Assembly: GCA_031772625.1 (NCBI GenBank)
Contig: CM062816.1
Coordinates: forward strand, 832,388,071 to 832,452,070
Reading direction: 5' to 3'
Source: Pinus tabuliformis
Taxonomy: Eukaryota > Streptophyta > Pinopsida > Pinales > Pinaceae
DNA length: 64,000 bases
Shown: one piece after another, positions 34,677-46,129 of the stretch
How the letters are laid out: every line of letters begins with the position of its first letter
How positions within the stretch are numbered: position 1 is the first letter of the stretch
Translations under genes and position numbers: made by a program
The notes under the pieces: generated by a model
Database searches by the model: none
What the model saw: only the letters and a program-made list of their open reading frames with translations
Told to the model about the DNA's origin: nothing

Positions 34677-35630
34677 TGTAACGCCCTGTGGTTGGATCAC
34701 CAACAGGGCGCGCCCTCTTGCCATACGAAGTAGCCAAAGTCATGAAACAAAGCGTGGAGTGACCAAGGATGAGGCGTATTACTTATGCGCGGGCAAGGAT
34801 TGGCGTTCCACACTTATATGGTGAGTTGGGGAGCTCGTCATGCCAAGCCGACTGTGGACAAAGGCAAACAAAGAACGTTGTTGGTGGGCAGTCCTGCGCC
34901 ATGGGCAGGCCGACCCACACAAAAGGCGAAGATTTTTTGATGAGCGCACGGTTGGTGGAATAAACGAAGGGTTGGCCGAGGGCGTAACGTTACACGGAGG
35001 TAGCATATAAACACGCAGTGGAGGCTTGAAATTTGACATCGAACTTGGCATCGATCTTCAACCAATGAACAAAGGTGCGAGTAAAGGAGTATAGTCGCAG
35101 TAAAGGCGCAGGTCATGCGCCCGGTTTCCAGGAAGGTTACACAAATCTTGCACGAAGTTGGAAGCGGTTGAAGGTGCGGGTGGAGGGCGTTCTAAGGCGC
35201 CTGCCTGCCAAGTCTTGTGAATGAGTTTGGGTTGTATTTTGGATGAGGGTTGTGCACGGGCACGCTCACCCATCTTGGCAAAGAAACTTGTGTTGTATAT
35301 TGTTGGGTTGTGGTGAGACCACCGTGCGGTCTTGCACGGGTGGGCGCCCGACTCGGGTGTAACGCTGGTCGAGTTATACTCCCGGTCACTTGTAAAAATA
35401 TTCTCTCATATAATAAAAGATTGTTGTTCATATGAATGTGTTCTCCTGTTGCTCTATATTGTTGATGTTTATAATGTTAATGGATTCCGCACATTAATGT
35501 TATATTTATTCATGAAAGAAGATGAATGTTAAGGCATAGTTCGTAAAGTAAGATAATAATGGAAAATGTTGGTTACTTAGGCGATGTCGCACCCGGCCAA
35601 TTTAACGAAAAAAGAATTGGGGGCATGACA
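34677..35630 (+). repeat. 5' LTR of chromovirus
   Basis: It begins TGTAACGCCC and ends GGGGGCATGACA. It is very similar to the 3' LTR, with mostly transition differences, many at CpG sites. Confidence 0.95.
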
Positions 35631-35632
35631 GG

Positions 35633-35644
35633 TGGTATCAGAGC
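35633..35644 (+). promoter_or_regulatory. Primer-binding site of chromovirus
   Basis: TGGTATCAGAGC, 2 bp after the 5' LTR. Confidence 0.93.
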
Positions 35645-35649
35645 AGGTT

Positions 35650-38600
35650 CACAGGTAGTGAAGCCGGTGTATGATGACGGAAGCAGAGAACAGACATGTA
35701 TGCAGGGAAAAGTTATGGAGAAATCTTGGATTACTAGTCTGGGTTTCATGGACTTGATGGTGCATGGCAAGACCATTCAAGCTCTGGTGGACACGAGGGC
35801 CACTCATAACTTCATGACGACACGGTTAGCAAAAGAGGTTGGACTGATGATCTTCCCATCAAATGTGGAAGTCAAGGCAGTGAACTCTAGAGCTAAAGTG
35901 GCGGGTTTGGCACACGAAGTGCCTGTGCAGATAAAAGATTGGAAGGGTTAGTTGGACTTCACTATGATGGAGATGAACGACTTTGATATGATATTGGGGC
36001 AAGATTTCTTGAAGGGCAACAAGGCAATTGTTGTCCCCTTCTGTGATGAGGTGGTGCTGGTTGGACAGTCACAAACTTGGACTTTGCCCACTCATAGGCA
36101 AAGGAGGGAAGTCAAGGTGCAGCATGTTTTGGCATTGAGTTTGGAGAAGGCTATGAAGGAGTCAGATATGGAGACATATGCGGTGATGTTCAAGGATGTC
36201 GAAGGTGATGGAGTGGGGACGCCTGTTCCAGCCAAGATTTCTGAGGTACTGGCCAAATATGCGGATTTGATGCCTGATGAACTACCAAAGAAACTTCCAC
36301 CAAGGCGTGAAGTGGACCATAGCATTGAGATTGAGCTAGGGAAGCAACGTCTGGCTAAAGCACCTTATCGGTTGTGAGGACCCGAGTTGGAGGAGTTGAA
36401 ACGACAGTTAAAGGAGTTAACTGATGCAGGTTTCATCAGACCTTCAAGGTCCCCCTATGGTGCTCCGATATTGTTCTAGCGGAAGAAGGATTCGAATGAG
36501 CTACGGATGTGCTGTGATTACCATGCATTGAACAAGCAGACGGTAAGGAACAGGTATCCTTTGCCATTGGCTGTTGATTACCTTGACAAGCTTGCGAAAG
36601 CCCAAGTGTTTTCCAAGCTGGACTTGAGGCATGGGTATTATTAGGTGCGGATAGCTGAAGGAGATGAGAAGAAGACCACGATAGTAATAAGGTATGGTAG
36701 TTTTGAATTCCTTGTTATGCCATTCGGGTTGTGCAATGCTCCTGCTATGTTTTTCACTTTGATGAATGATGTCCTACGACCATACTTGGATTCGTTCGTA
36801 GTAGTATACTTGGATGATATAGTGGTGTACAGTGACAACATGGAGGATCATAAGAAGCACTTGGCGATGGTGTTCGAGGCACTGAAGGCGAATCAGTTGT
36901 TCTTGAAGAAGTCTAAGTGTATGTTCGCTTAGACCGAGATTCCGTTCCTTGGACATATAGTGGGTCAAGGGTACATACGGATGGAGCCGAGCAGAGTGAA
37001 GGCTATCAAGGACTCAGTTGAACCGAAGAATGTCCATGAGATGAGGATGTTTTTGGGCATGACCAACTACCAATGGAAGTTTGTAGAGGAGTACTCCAAG
37101 GTAACATCATCACTGACAGACCTATTGAAGAAAGACAAGAGATGGAAGTGGACGAATAAATGTCAGGTGGCATTTGATGATTTGAAGAAGAGGATGGTTA
37201 CAACACCGATATTGAAGTTGTCGGACTTCGAGCGACCATTTGAGGTACACACAAATGCTTCAGATTTTGCCATAGGAGGGGTTCTTATGCAGGATGGCAT
37301 CCAGTGGCGTATGAGAGTCGAAGTTGCAGGATAGAGAACGGAGGTATCCGGTCCATGAGAAGGAGATGATTGAAATCATTCACTGTCTTCATGTATGGAG
37401 GCATTACCTGATTGGGAAGCCATTTGTTGTCAAGACAAACAACGTTGCAACAAGTTATTTTGCATCACAACCGAAGCTTTCTGCGAAGGAAGCTCATTGG
37501 CAGGACTTCTTGGCAGAGTTCGACATGACTATCAAGTATAGATCGGGAAGACACAATGCGGTAGCAGATGCCCTTAGCAGGAAGGGACAACTTGCAGCAT
37601 TGGAGGGAGAAGACCGGGCAGCTAGGAGTAGGAGTCGAGTTCAGATGTCAGAAGAGATGCAGAATAAGATCAAGGAAAGTGTTGAGACCGATACTCAGGC
37701 GCAGATTATAGTGAAGCAGGTGAAGGAGGGGAAGACACGGAAGTTCTTTCTCCAAGATGGATTCTTGTTCTTTGGAAACTGGCTCTATGTTCCAAAGTCA
37801 TCTGGGCTCAGGAGGCACCTTTTGAAGGAGTGCCACGACTCGCCATGGGTTGGCCACCCAGGGATGCGTCGTTCTTTGGCATTGTTGGAGAGAGGATTCT
37901 TCTGGGAGAATATGCGGGAGGATGTAGAGGAGTATGTACATACGTGCATCATTTGTCAGCAGGACAAATCGGATACTCAGAGGCAAGGAGGTCTGTTGCA
38001 GCCTTTACTGATTCCTGAGAGACCATGGATGAGTGTCTCGATGGACTTCATCACTCAGTTGCCACAGGTTCAGGGGTATAATGGGATAATGGTCGTGGTT
38101 AATCGTTTTTCCAAGTATGATGTCTTTGTTCTAACAAAGATACCTTGTGGAGCCGAGCGGACTGCGGAGTTGTTCTTTAAGAACATAGTGAAGTATTGGA
38201 GGATGCCACTAAGCATCGTGTCGGACCGAGATCTGTGTTTTATAGGCAAATTTTGGACTACATTGTTCAAGTTAGTCGGGACAGAGTTGTTGATGAGTTC
38301 GAGTTACCATCCGCAGACAGATGGGTAGACCGAGAGGATCAACGCATTGCTGGAGGACTACTTGAGACATTATGTGATGGCTGATTAGAAGAATTGGCCT
38401 AAACTCTTGGATGTTGCTTAGTTCAGCTACAACATTCAAAAGAGTTCTGCGACAGGGTACAGTCCATTTGAGTTGGTAAATGGACAGATGCCAGTCACAC
38501 CGCATACCATAGTGACAGGAGGTTTCTTGAGGAGTCCTAATGCGAAGAAGTTCATGAAGGCTTGGGATGAGACCTTGGAGCTGGCACGGTTGTGCTTGCA

Positions 38601-39095
38601 CGAAGCTGCAAGGAGAATGAAGAAATGGGCAGATAAGGGAAGATGGGATGTACACTTCAGTGTGGGAGATATGGTGTTTCTCAGGATAACCGGAGAGCAG
38701 TTTCAGGTACCTAAGGGGACTACGAACAAGCTGACACGGAAGTATGAGGGGCCATTCCGAGTAAAGAAGAGAGTGGGGGAAGTTGCTTACGAGCTGGAGC
38801 TTCCACACCATATGCACATGAAGCATCCGGTTTTTCACATGAGTCAGCTGAAGAGATGCAGACTTGATGCTGATCATCCAGAGAGAGTTGAACCGCCGAG
38901 AGGACCAGCTGGGATTGTGGACAAGCCAGATTTGGAGTTGGAGAAGATTTTGAGCTTCAGAACTACAGGGATTGGTTGCCACATGAAATGGGAATTTCTT
39001 GTCAGATGGAAGAATGCACCGGAGGAGGAAAGCTAGGAATCGGAGGACTCACTTTGGAGATGGAAGAAGAAGATTGAGAAGTATGACAGGAAGCT
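35650..39095 (+). pseudogene. Chromovirus pol: protease, RT, RNase H, integrase, chromodomain (gag missing)
   Basis: The protease begins almost at once after the primer site (ALVDTRATHNFM at about 35,785; the family has DSGATHNF, so the active-site Ser-Gly is changed). RT runs from about 36,240 (LPPRREVDHSIEI) through CDYHALNKQTVRNRYPLP, VMPFGLCNAPA and YLDD (about 36,810). RNase H follows with THTNASDFAIGGVL-like residues, where the first catalytic Asp is Asn, and a frameshift near 37,300. The integrase has an HHCC finger (37,820-37,975), MDFITQLP, SDRD and the Glu of TERINALLEDYL. A chromodomain follows (EFLVRWKNAPEEE, 38,990-39,090). In-frame stops occur near 35,949, 36,375, 36,478, 36,642, 36,930, 38,326, 38,385 and 39,034. 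The chromodomain places it among chromoviruses. Confidence 0.93.
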
Positions 39096-39147
39096 ACTGA
39101 GGAGGTCGGGATTGTCGAGGGCGACAACGATTTCGAGTGGGGGAGGA

Positions 39148-40130
39148 TGTAACGCCCTGCGGTTGGCTCACCAACCGGGTGCGCCCTCCTGCCATATGAA
39201 GTAGCTAAAGTCACGAAACAAAGCATGGAGCGACCAAGGATGAGGTGTATTACTTGTGCGCGGGCAAGGATTAGCGTTCCACACTTATATGGCGAGTTGG
39301 GGAGCTCGTCATGCCAAGCCGACCGTGGACAAAGGCAAACAAAGAACGTTTTTGGTGGGTGGTCCCGCGCCATGGGCGGGCCGACCCACACAAAAGGCGA
39401 AGATTGTTTGATGAGCGCGTGGTTGGTGGAATAAACGAAGGGTCAGCCGAGGTCGTAACGCTACACAGAGGTAGCATATAAACACGCGGTGGAGGCTTGA
39501 CATTTGACATCGAACTTGGCATTGATCTTCAACCAATGAACAAAGGTGCGAGTAAAGGAGTATAGTCGCAGCAAAGGCGCAGGTCATGCGCCCGGTTGCC
39601 GGGCAGGTTACACAAGTCTTGCACGAAGTTGGAAGCGGTTGAAGGTGCGGGTGGAGGGCGTTCTAAGGCGCCCGCCCGCCAAGTCTTGTGAATGAGTTTG
39701 GGTTGTATTTTGGACGAGGGTCGTGCACGGGCACGCCCACCCATCTTGGCAAAGAAACTTGTGTTGTATATTGTTGGGTTGTGGTGAGACCACCGTGCGG
39801 TCTTGCATGGGTGGGCACTCGACTCGAGTGTAACGCCGGTCGAGTTATACTCCCGGTCACTTGTAAAAATATTCTCTCATATAATAAAAGATTGTTCTTC
39901 ATATGATGTGTTCTCCTGTTGTTCTATATTGTTGATGTTTATAATGTTAATGGATTCCACACATTAATGTTATGTTTATTCATGAAAGAAGATGAATGTT
40001 AAGGCATAGTTCGTAAAGTAAGATAACAATGGAAAATGTTGGTTACTTAGGCGATGCCACACCCAGCCAATTTAACGAAAAAAGAATTGGGGGTGTGACA
40101 AAACTAACGAAAAAAATTGGGGGCGTGACA
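39148..40130 (+). repeat. 3' LTR of chromovirus with duplicated tail
   Basis: It starts TGTAACGCCC after the purine tract GAGTGGGGGAGGA. The LTR proper ends at 40,100. A second copy of the last 30 bp, ending GGCGTGACA at 40,130, follows and directly abuts the target duplication. Confidence 0.9.
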
Positions 40131-40415
40131 AAACCCCTTCCGATAGCGATGCGTGAGGAATTTCCAACTGCCTCTGTCGCTGCCACCAGACCGTAGGAAT
40201 ACAAGGGTATACGATACAATGTTGAATTTATATAACCGCTTAGACTATGCTTTTGGCAGTTGTTGTGTTCATGCAGTCAACTATCCAAAGCGATTTTGGT
40301 GGTGAACTAATTTGCCATGAATGTCATCGGACGTCGAAGAAGTGATATGAGCGGCACTGACATTTCTGCAGCTTACAAACACCCAGGCTTCACTGAGCAG
40401 GTTTTATAGTTGCAC

Positions 40416-40706
40416 GAAATATTGGTTGCCCATACAGTTCTCTCTTGTTGTCCCACACCACGCAAACCCAAATGGATTCCAGTGAAAAGAAAGGTAGCTG
40501 CAACTCATCTCCAAGGATTTTGCATGCTTTCAAATTCTGATCAACAGTCGTTGTTCGGTTCACATCTTCCATATATGGAGCACCAACATCATATGAGGAA
40601 GAATCCTAGAACGGGAGAAACCAGTCCTCCCAAAGTGTCTGCGAAAGAAGAGAAGTGTAGATCTGATGAAGAATCCAATGTTGAGAGCAAGCCTTTGTAT
40701 AATGAG
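40416..40706 (+). pseudogene. Exon-like segment A, left arm copy
   Basis: 97 codons are open (EILVAHTVLSCCPTPRKPKW and so on, ending PLYNE). The GT donor context GAG|GTAC is intact. The acceptor has decayed to CAC where the right-arm copy has CAG. The protein segment is basic then Ser/Glu-rich (GETSPPKVSAKEEKC), and I do not recognise the family. It differs from the right copy at about 11 residues without indels or stops. It looks like an exon captured from a host gene. The opposite strand is also open in both copies (40,390-40,572), so the coding strand is inferred from the splice signals. Confidence 0.45.
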
Positions 40707-40719
40707 GTACATTACTAAT

Positions 40720-41930
40720 GATTATTGGTGCCTAAGAGTATGCTAACTCTATGAAATTCCTCAGTAGCTACACTTGCTTGTATGGTCTGCTATTATTTAT
40801 TAGAAGTTTTGTTTCTAAGAGCAGGAGATTTTTATTTACCTCACAGTATAATATTCTGAAGTCTCATTTCTGTAACAGTGGAGTTGTAATGGTATTCCAA
40901 ATGGAAAAAAATGTCACTCATTTTATATAAATGAGTAAAATTTATAAAAGAAATATGTTAGTGTTTTCTTAGAGGGTCGAAGAAAGGATTATATAGATAT
41001 TAGTGTTTTGTTGGTTATTTATGGATGTAGTGAAAAATTGATTAAGAGAAAGTTTAAGAAATGGTTTTATGAATATTAAAATTTTGAATGTAAAATAAAA
41101 TGTTTGAATGCTAATTATGAAAGTAGAGCAAAATTTCATATAGAAATGTTATTTTCTTGAAAATAGGTTTTATAGAAATGGAAATTCTAATTGAGCATGG
41201 TGAAATAGATATTTAATAAAAAGGAAATTATAAATAGATTGAGTTTTTTTTTCCAAATTAAATAAAAGTTTTAAGTTATTATCACATTTCATTGATATAA
41301 TTTTTCTAAGATTTATTTTAGAATTTTTTAAATGGTTATAAATTTTAAAATATATAAAAGTTATAATTGATATACATATTTAAAAATATATATATATATT
41401 AATAAAAAAATTATTTTCAAATGAAGCATTAAATTTTATTAATTACATTTTACATTCAAGAATAAAAAATGATAATTTTGTTACAAAATTATAGTCTAAG
41501 AAATATGTTATATTTTACAACTTTTATTTTATTTTAAACAATATGTTCAAATTCACATTTAACTTATTGATTACATATTAATCATGTTCTTATATATGAA
41601 AATAAAATTAAAAATACACACTTAGGATAAGGATGTTGGACTTAAGGTGAATATCCTAAAAATTGTTGTGGATGTTATAAATATTGGGGGTATTATTGTT
41701 GAAGATATTATAGAAAATTGGCATGCCCCCTTAAGTTGACCCTCTCCATCCTTGTTACTAAGGCTGGTTCCAGCGTTTCTAAGATATCCATATTTGTGAG
41801 GATGTAGGTATATTCCAATTATGTTGTGGACATTGTTAATAAGGATTAAACTATTATGTGGGGTCTTGAGAAATACATGTTTATCCTTGTTACCAAGGTC
41901 TCCTTAATGGAACATAACAAAACTATTCTA
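40720..41930. other. AT-rich arm sequence
   Basis: No coding signal; paired with about 57,600-59,580 of the right arm, where the counterpart is longer because of a repeat expansion. Confidence 0.5.
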
Positions 41931-41934
41931 TAGT

Positions 41935-43133
41935 TTCATTGTCTCCTTGAAAAACTTGTTCCATGATTTTCTCCACATATAGCATAACATTCAACATTAT
42001 TTAAAGGAAATTCACATAATTTTTTTTTGATAATGCTACATTTTTTTCTTTATGTTTGAATTTATATATATATATATTACCAAGAATATATGTTTAAATT
42101 TTTTCCAACAAATTGCCAATTTCATTTCTACTTACCCCTATATATATATATATATATATACCCAAGAATATATGTTTAAATGTTTTCCAACAAATTGCCA
42201 ATTTTATTTCTACTTACCCCACTAGATGTTGACTCACCAACTCTAGAGATAACATCCCTAGGTCACTTACTAGGATTTTTGTTGAGAAAAGTATTTGCGC
42301 AGTTCACAAATTTCTAGATAACTTAGTTGAGACACATCTCCCTTACTCATAAGGTTCAGTGAATCTCTCCATTCATATATAATTCCTCAAAGTAAAAGAA
42401 TTTTAAGAGTATCCAAAGTCAAATTTTGTTGCTTCGCCCTCTTGACATTATAAAGAACTCTTTTTAATTAATCTTCAAGTGTTTCATCTTCCATTTGTGA
42501 CATTTAAAAATCCTCTTCTTTAAAATAATGATTTACACAATAATCCTTATATTTATCAAGAAAAAATTGATGCATATTATCCCACATTTTGGTAGTATTT
42601 GTTCCTAATGTGATAAACCATCACAATGCTCGATCCTTAGGAGTGGATGGAAACAACTTTAGTTTTTGGGCATCAAGAAAGTAATCATAATTACGACATA
42701 ATACTTCAAATTCAAAGAGAAAGGTTTTAGGACCTTCTGTTCTCATACCATGAAAGTTGCATAGTATTGACGATAAAGTGTTTTTCATGTTGACGTTAGT
42801 TGTTATGTCCTAAATAGGAAAACCAAATTCTTCTTCAACATTTTCATCAATTACATGTCCCCCTCCTTGTCGTGTTTCTACTGTTTATCATGTTCCTCCA
42901 TGTCCCTTGGTTTTAGTTGTATCTCTTAGTGGATGGAAGAGAATACTATAGTTCTTCAGTTAGATTGTCAATATATGGTTGCTCTAATTCTTCACCACTT
43001 AGTTCTTCTCCAGTTTGATGAAATTGGAATATTTCTTTTTGTGGACTATCTGTAACTTCCTCAACTTTTTCTTCTTTAACCTTTCCTCTGTAATGTGGAA
43101 TCTCCTCTAAGCATCATCTTCTTCCTACAAACA
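41935..43133 (-). pseudogene. Gypsy gag remnant, left arm
   Basis: Inverted counterpart of the right-arm gag at 56,460-57,580; the minus strand carries the same decayed gag core and zinc-knuckle region. Stops and frame changes are frequent. Confidence 0.6.
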
Positions 43134-44772
43134 AAATGGAAATTGTAGATGTGGATAATGTCATTCCAAACTGCACCATGATTGGTGATCAAGTAGCTGG
43201 AGTAATTCTACCTCTAACAAATCTACCTCTAAAATCTCTTTGCCTATTCATGAATTCTTTTTACCATGAATTTATGTATGATCCATTTATTTTTTCTGTA
43301 TGCTTTAAACTAATTCCCTTTAATGCTTCCATGACGAAAATGCCAAAAATATTAGGTAATTCAATTGTATTTAAGTTCCTTAATTTAATTATCAACTAAG
43401 ATTTGTGATCTTGTCAAGCATAAGCATTGCATGTGTAAGCATTATTATATGAAAACTACTAAACAACACCAATTAAAATTACTATAGAGATTAATCTCAT
43501 TTATGATTTGTAAATTACTTTTTTATCCCCAAATTACAACGTCCAACTATGTGTACAAATGCTAGTTTCTACAATTGTTATGAAAGTAATATTTTCAAAC
43601 CAAGGATAAGTGTTAATTTCTTGTACCTTTTAGTTGCAACATACAATTGGAAAGGAATCAATACTCTATGCATTTAAAATGGAATTATTATATCAAACTG
43701 AATAAACACCAATTGCAAACAAGATTAAAACTAAATCAAAATCATATTGGAAACTACAGATATTAACTATAACTAAATTCTAGAATAAAATTAAATAAGA
43801 AACAAATATTCTACACAGTGGACCCTCCTAACTTAAGCCTTTTTTGCTAATTTTCTACGGATCTTAACTTAAATCAACACACATTTAGATCGAATTCATA
43901 CAAAAAAGATGAACTACTTTTCGGAATTAAACAAAGGAACATAGTACAATAATATGAAAAATATTTTACAATTAGTTCATAGACATATGCTCAACATTCA
44001 GTAATCATTACAATATGATTCTAATGATGCTTTTATATAACTCTATAAAAATTCATCAAACTAAAATTGCTATGAATATGGCTATAGATTCAAAGTGAAG
44101 TATCGAGAATGCAAAATAAAGGATTTGAGAGTACAAAACAAATTATCGGGAAAGAAATAGTTTTTTATAGTCATTTGGCTTAGATTTTATTAATATTTGG
44201 TCCCATAATCTACTCATGTTGATTCCTCATGATCCCTTGCTTGGATGAATTGAACAATTTTTGATATGCATTGAAAACACCATTGTTGACTCAATCATTA
44301 ACCATCATGTCCATATGTCCTACTTGCTTATTTGATTTAGCTGATGAATGAATATCCGTATTCATGATGTCTTTTGCCTTATCCAACTCACGATTTATCT
44401 TCTAGCTTATCAAAACCATCCAAATCAATGGTTCTTCCATGATTTAGCTATAGTTTTTATGGTTAGTACAAAATCATAGATTCTTGTAGTGACTTATTAC
44501 CGAATAGCTTTTAATCAAAATTACCAATGCACAAAGATGAAAAATGTATAAATTAAAACAAATTACCTTAAAATACATTAATTACGAATAATAATATAGA
44601 AAGTAGGTTTGTGACAAATATGAAGTGGAAAATGAGAGAAAATACATGGAAGAAAAGGGTTTGTGAAGAATTTTTTGGGGGAATAGGTAATAAAAATAGT
44701 GAAATCTAAAGCTCAATAAAACCTTCTTATGAATATTAGCATAAGATGTAAGGTTATACCTTATGTAACAAG
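43134..44772. other. Arm sequence, no gene recognised
   Basis: An open frame at 43,136-43,399 (plus) is conserved at 56,197-56,448 (minus) as a consequence of the arm duplication. It has no known motif and is not called as a gene. Confidence 0.45.
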
Positions 44773-44943
44773 CTATGCTTTGAATACCCATGTGAGAGAA
44801 TATCTTGTATGAAATCCACCAAGGGCATATCCATCTATGGTTAGGGCAAAAGATTCTTCTTGCTCCCACGTTTCAACAGGCAAGATACTGCCAATTTCAC
44901 TAGACATCAAACATCCTTTAGTCCATGGAAAGTTATGATACTC
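44773..44943 (-). pseudogene. Exon-like segment B, copy 1 (left arm)
   Basis: A 171-nt segment begins after a TTTTGTAG acceptor-like site. It reads EYHNFPWTKGCLMSSEIGSI and then VETWEQEESFALTIDGYALG before a stop. The same 171-nt segment occurs at 47,305-47,475 and 54,726-54,896 with no length change. The protein looks like true coding sequence (Trp and Cys conserved across copies), but I do not recognise it. Confidence 0.45.
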
Positions 44944-44986
44944 CTACAAAACGAACCGTAAGTTTACAAATTTCTATTTATTCAGA

Positions 44987-45146
44987 TCCTACATAACAAT
45001 AATATTGTAGGGGCACAACAATAACAATAGTGGGCTTCTATGGGGCGTAATAATAACAACATGGGGACTATATGGGCACAATATTAAAATAAGGGGGTTG
45101 CACTAATAACAATAAGGGGTTACACTAGTAGTATAGGGACCTAACA
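44987..45146 (-). repeat. LTR fragment of the loop gypsy, left arm
   Basis: On the minus strand it starts TGTTAGGTCCCTA and is cut short after about 160 bp. The truncation matches that of the right-arm LTR fragment at 54,523-54,686. Confidence 0.85.
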
Positions 45147-46129
45147 TGCCCCTCTCCTTCAAAGGGTGTTGTCCTCAACGCTCAAGTAGTTCTGGATGCT
45201 TCTGTATAAAATTCTCATCCTCCCATGTGGAATCTTCAGCTAGTAAATTCTTCCACTTGATAAGATACTCTAAAATTGATCGATTTCGTAGCTTTCGATT
45301 TCTTGTTGTTGTGAATACTTTTGGTTCCAATATGATTTTTCCTTCCTCGTCAAGTTCTAGCAATATTGGTTGAATTGGGATCTTCTCACCTATAAGCTTC
45401 TTTAAGAATGAAACATGGAAAACTGGGTGCACTCGAGAAGATGCAGGTAGCTCCAATTTTTATGCCATAGTACCAATATTTTGTAACACCTTGTACGGAC
45501 CATAATACTTTGGTGATAATTTGTTATCCTTCTTAGCTTGCTTGAGGGACTTTTATTTGTATGTTTGTAGTCATAGAAATACCTAGTCACCTACATCAAA
45601 ACTTCTTTCGCTGTGATGTTGATCTGCCTGTTGTTTCCTTCTATTCTGCGCCAAAGTGAGGTTATCCTTTAAGAGTTTGAGAACTTGTTGTTGATGCTCG
45701 ATGTGATATTCCATTACTTGAACCTTAGAATTTTCTTTTAAAGATGATGTGATGGATGGTGGATGATATCCATAAAGTGCCATAAATGGGGTCATTTTTG
45801 CTGTAGAATGGAAGGAAGTGTTATACCACCATTTAGCCAGAGGCAACCAGTTGACTCATTGTGTATGTTTATTATAAACAAGGCAACGAATATATCCTTC
45901 CAAAAATCTGTTCACTATCTTAGCTTTCCCATCAGATTGAGGATGATAAGATGAGCTATTAGCTAACTGAGTACCCAAATATTCCACCGCTTGTACTCCA
46001 AAGAAACATTTGGAGCTTTTTACATATAATTGTTTCTCCTCCGATGGTTTGAGCACCCTGTCAACATGTTGAACATGATCCTTCCAAGACTTTCTGTAGA
46101 TTAGTATATCATCAAAAAATACTAACACA
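45147..46129 (-). pseudogene. Gypsy pol fragment, left arm: RT-integrase deletion fusion plus chromodomain
   Basis: Reading on the minus strand: RT motif VFFDDILIYRKSWKDH, then VEYLGTQLANSSSYHPQSDG. Here the end of RT is joined directly to the end of the integrase core, so RNase H, the integrase zinc finger and most of the catalytic core are missing. The integrase C-terminal part follows (HSTAKMTPFMALYGYHPPS) and a chromodomain-like end (LEYLIKWKNLLAEDSTWEDE). The same junction is present in the right-arm element. Frames are broken near 45,850, 45,590 and 45,460. Confidence 0.9.

Larger units (their letters stand above)
34677..40130 (+). mobile_element. Gag-less Ty3-gypsy chromovirus inserted in the left arm
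   Basis: LTRs lie at 34,677-35,630 and 39,148-40,130, with a perfect 5-bp target duplication AAACC at 34,672-34,676 and 40,131-40,135. The 3' LTR ends in an extra 30-bp repeat of its own tail (40,101-40,130). The interior has protease, RT, RNase H, integrase and a chromodomain but no gag, so the copy is an internal deletion derivative. The corresponding site in the right arm lacks the element, which shows the insertion came after the arms existed. Confidence 0.95.
40131..46129. repeat. Inner left arm of foldback
   Basis: Inverted copy of 53,542-60,180 or so. Similarity is continuous through the exon-like segments, gag remnant, LTR fragment and pol fragment described below. It breaks off abruptly inside RT coding sequence at ACTAACACA (46,129; counterpart 53,542). 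Confidence 0.88.

Noticed and set aside
35559-35640. Start of the chromovirus frame inside the 5' LTR (MENVGYLGDVAPG)
   Set aside because: The same words lie in the 3' LTR; this is LTR sequence read through, not the gag or protease start.
43136-43399. Frame MEIVDVDNVIPNC..., present in both arms
   Set aside because: Conservation is explained by the arm duplication; no splice-bounded exon or known motif, and the gag of the opposite strand lies next to it.
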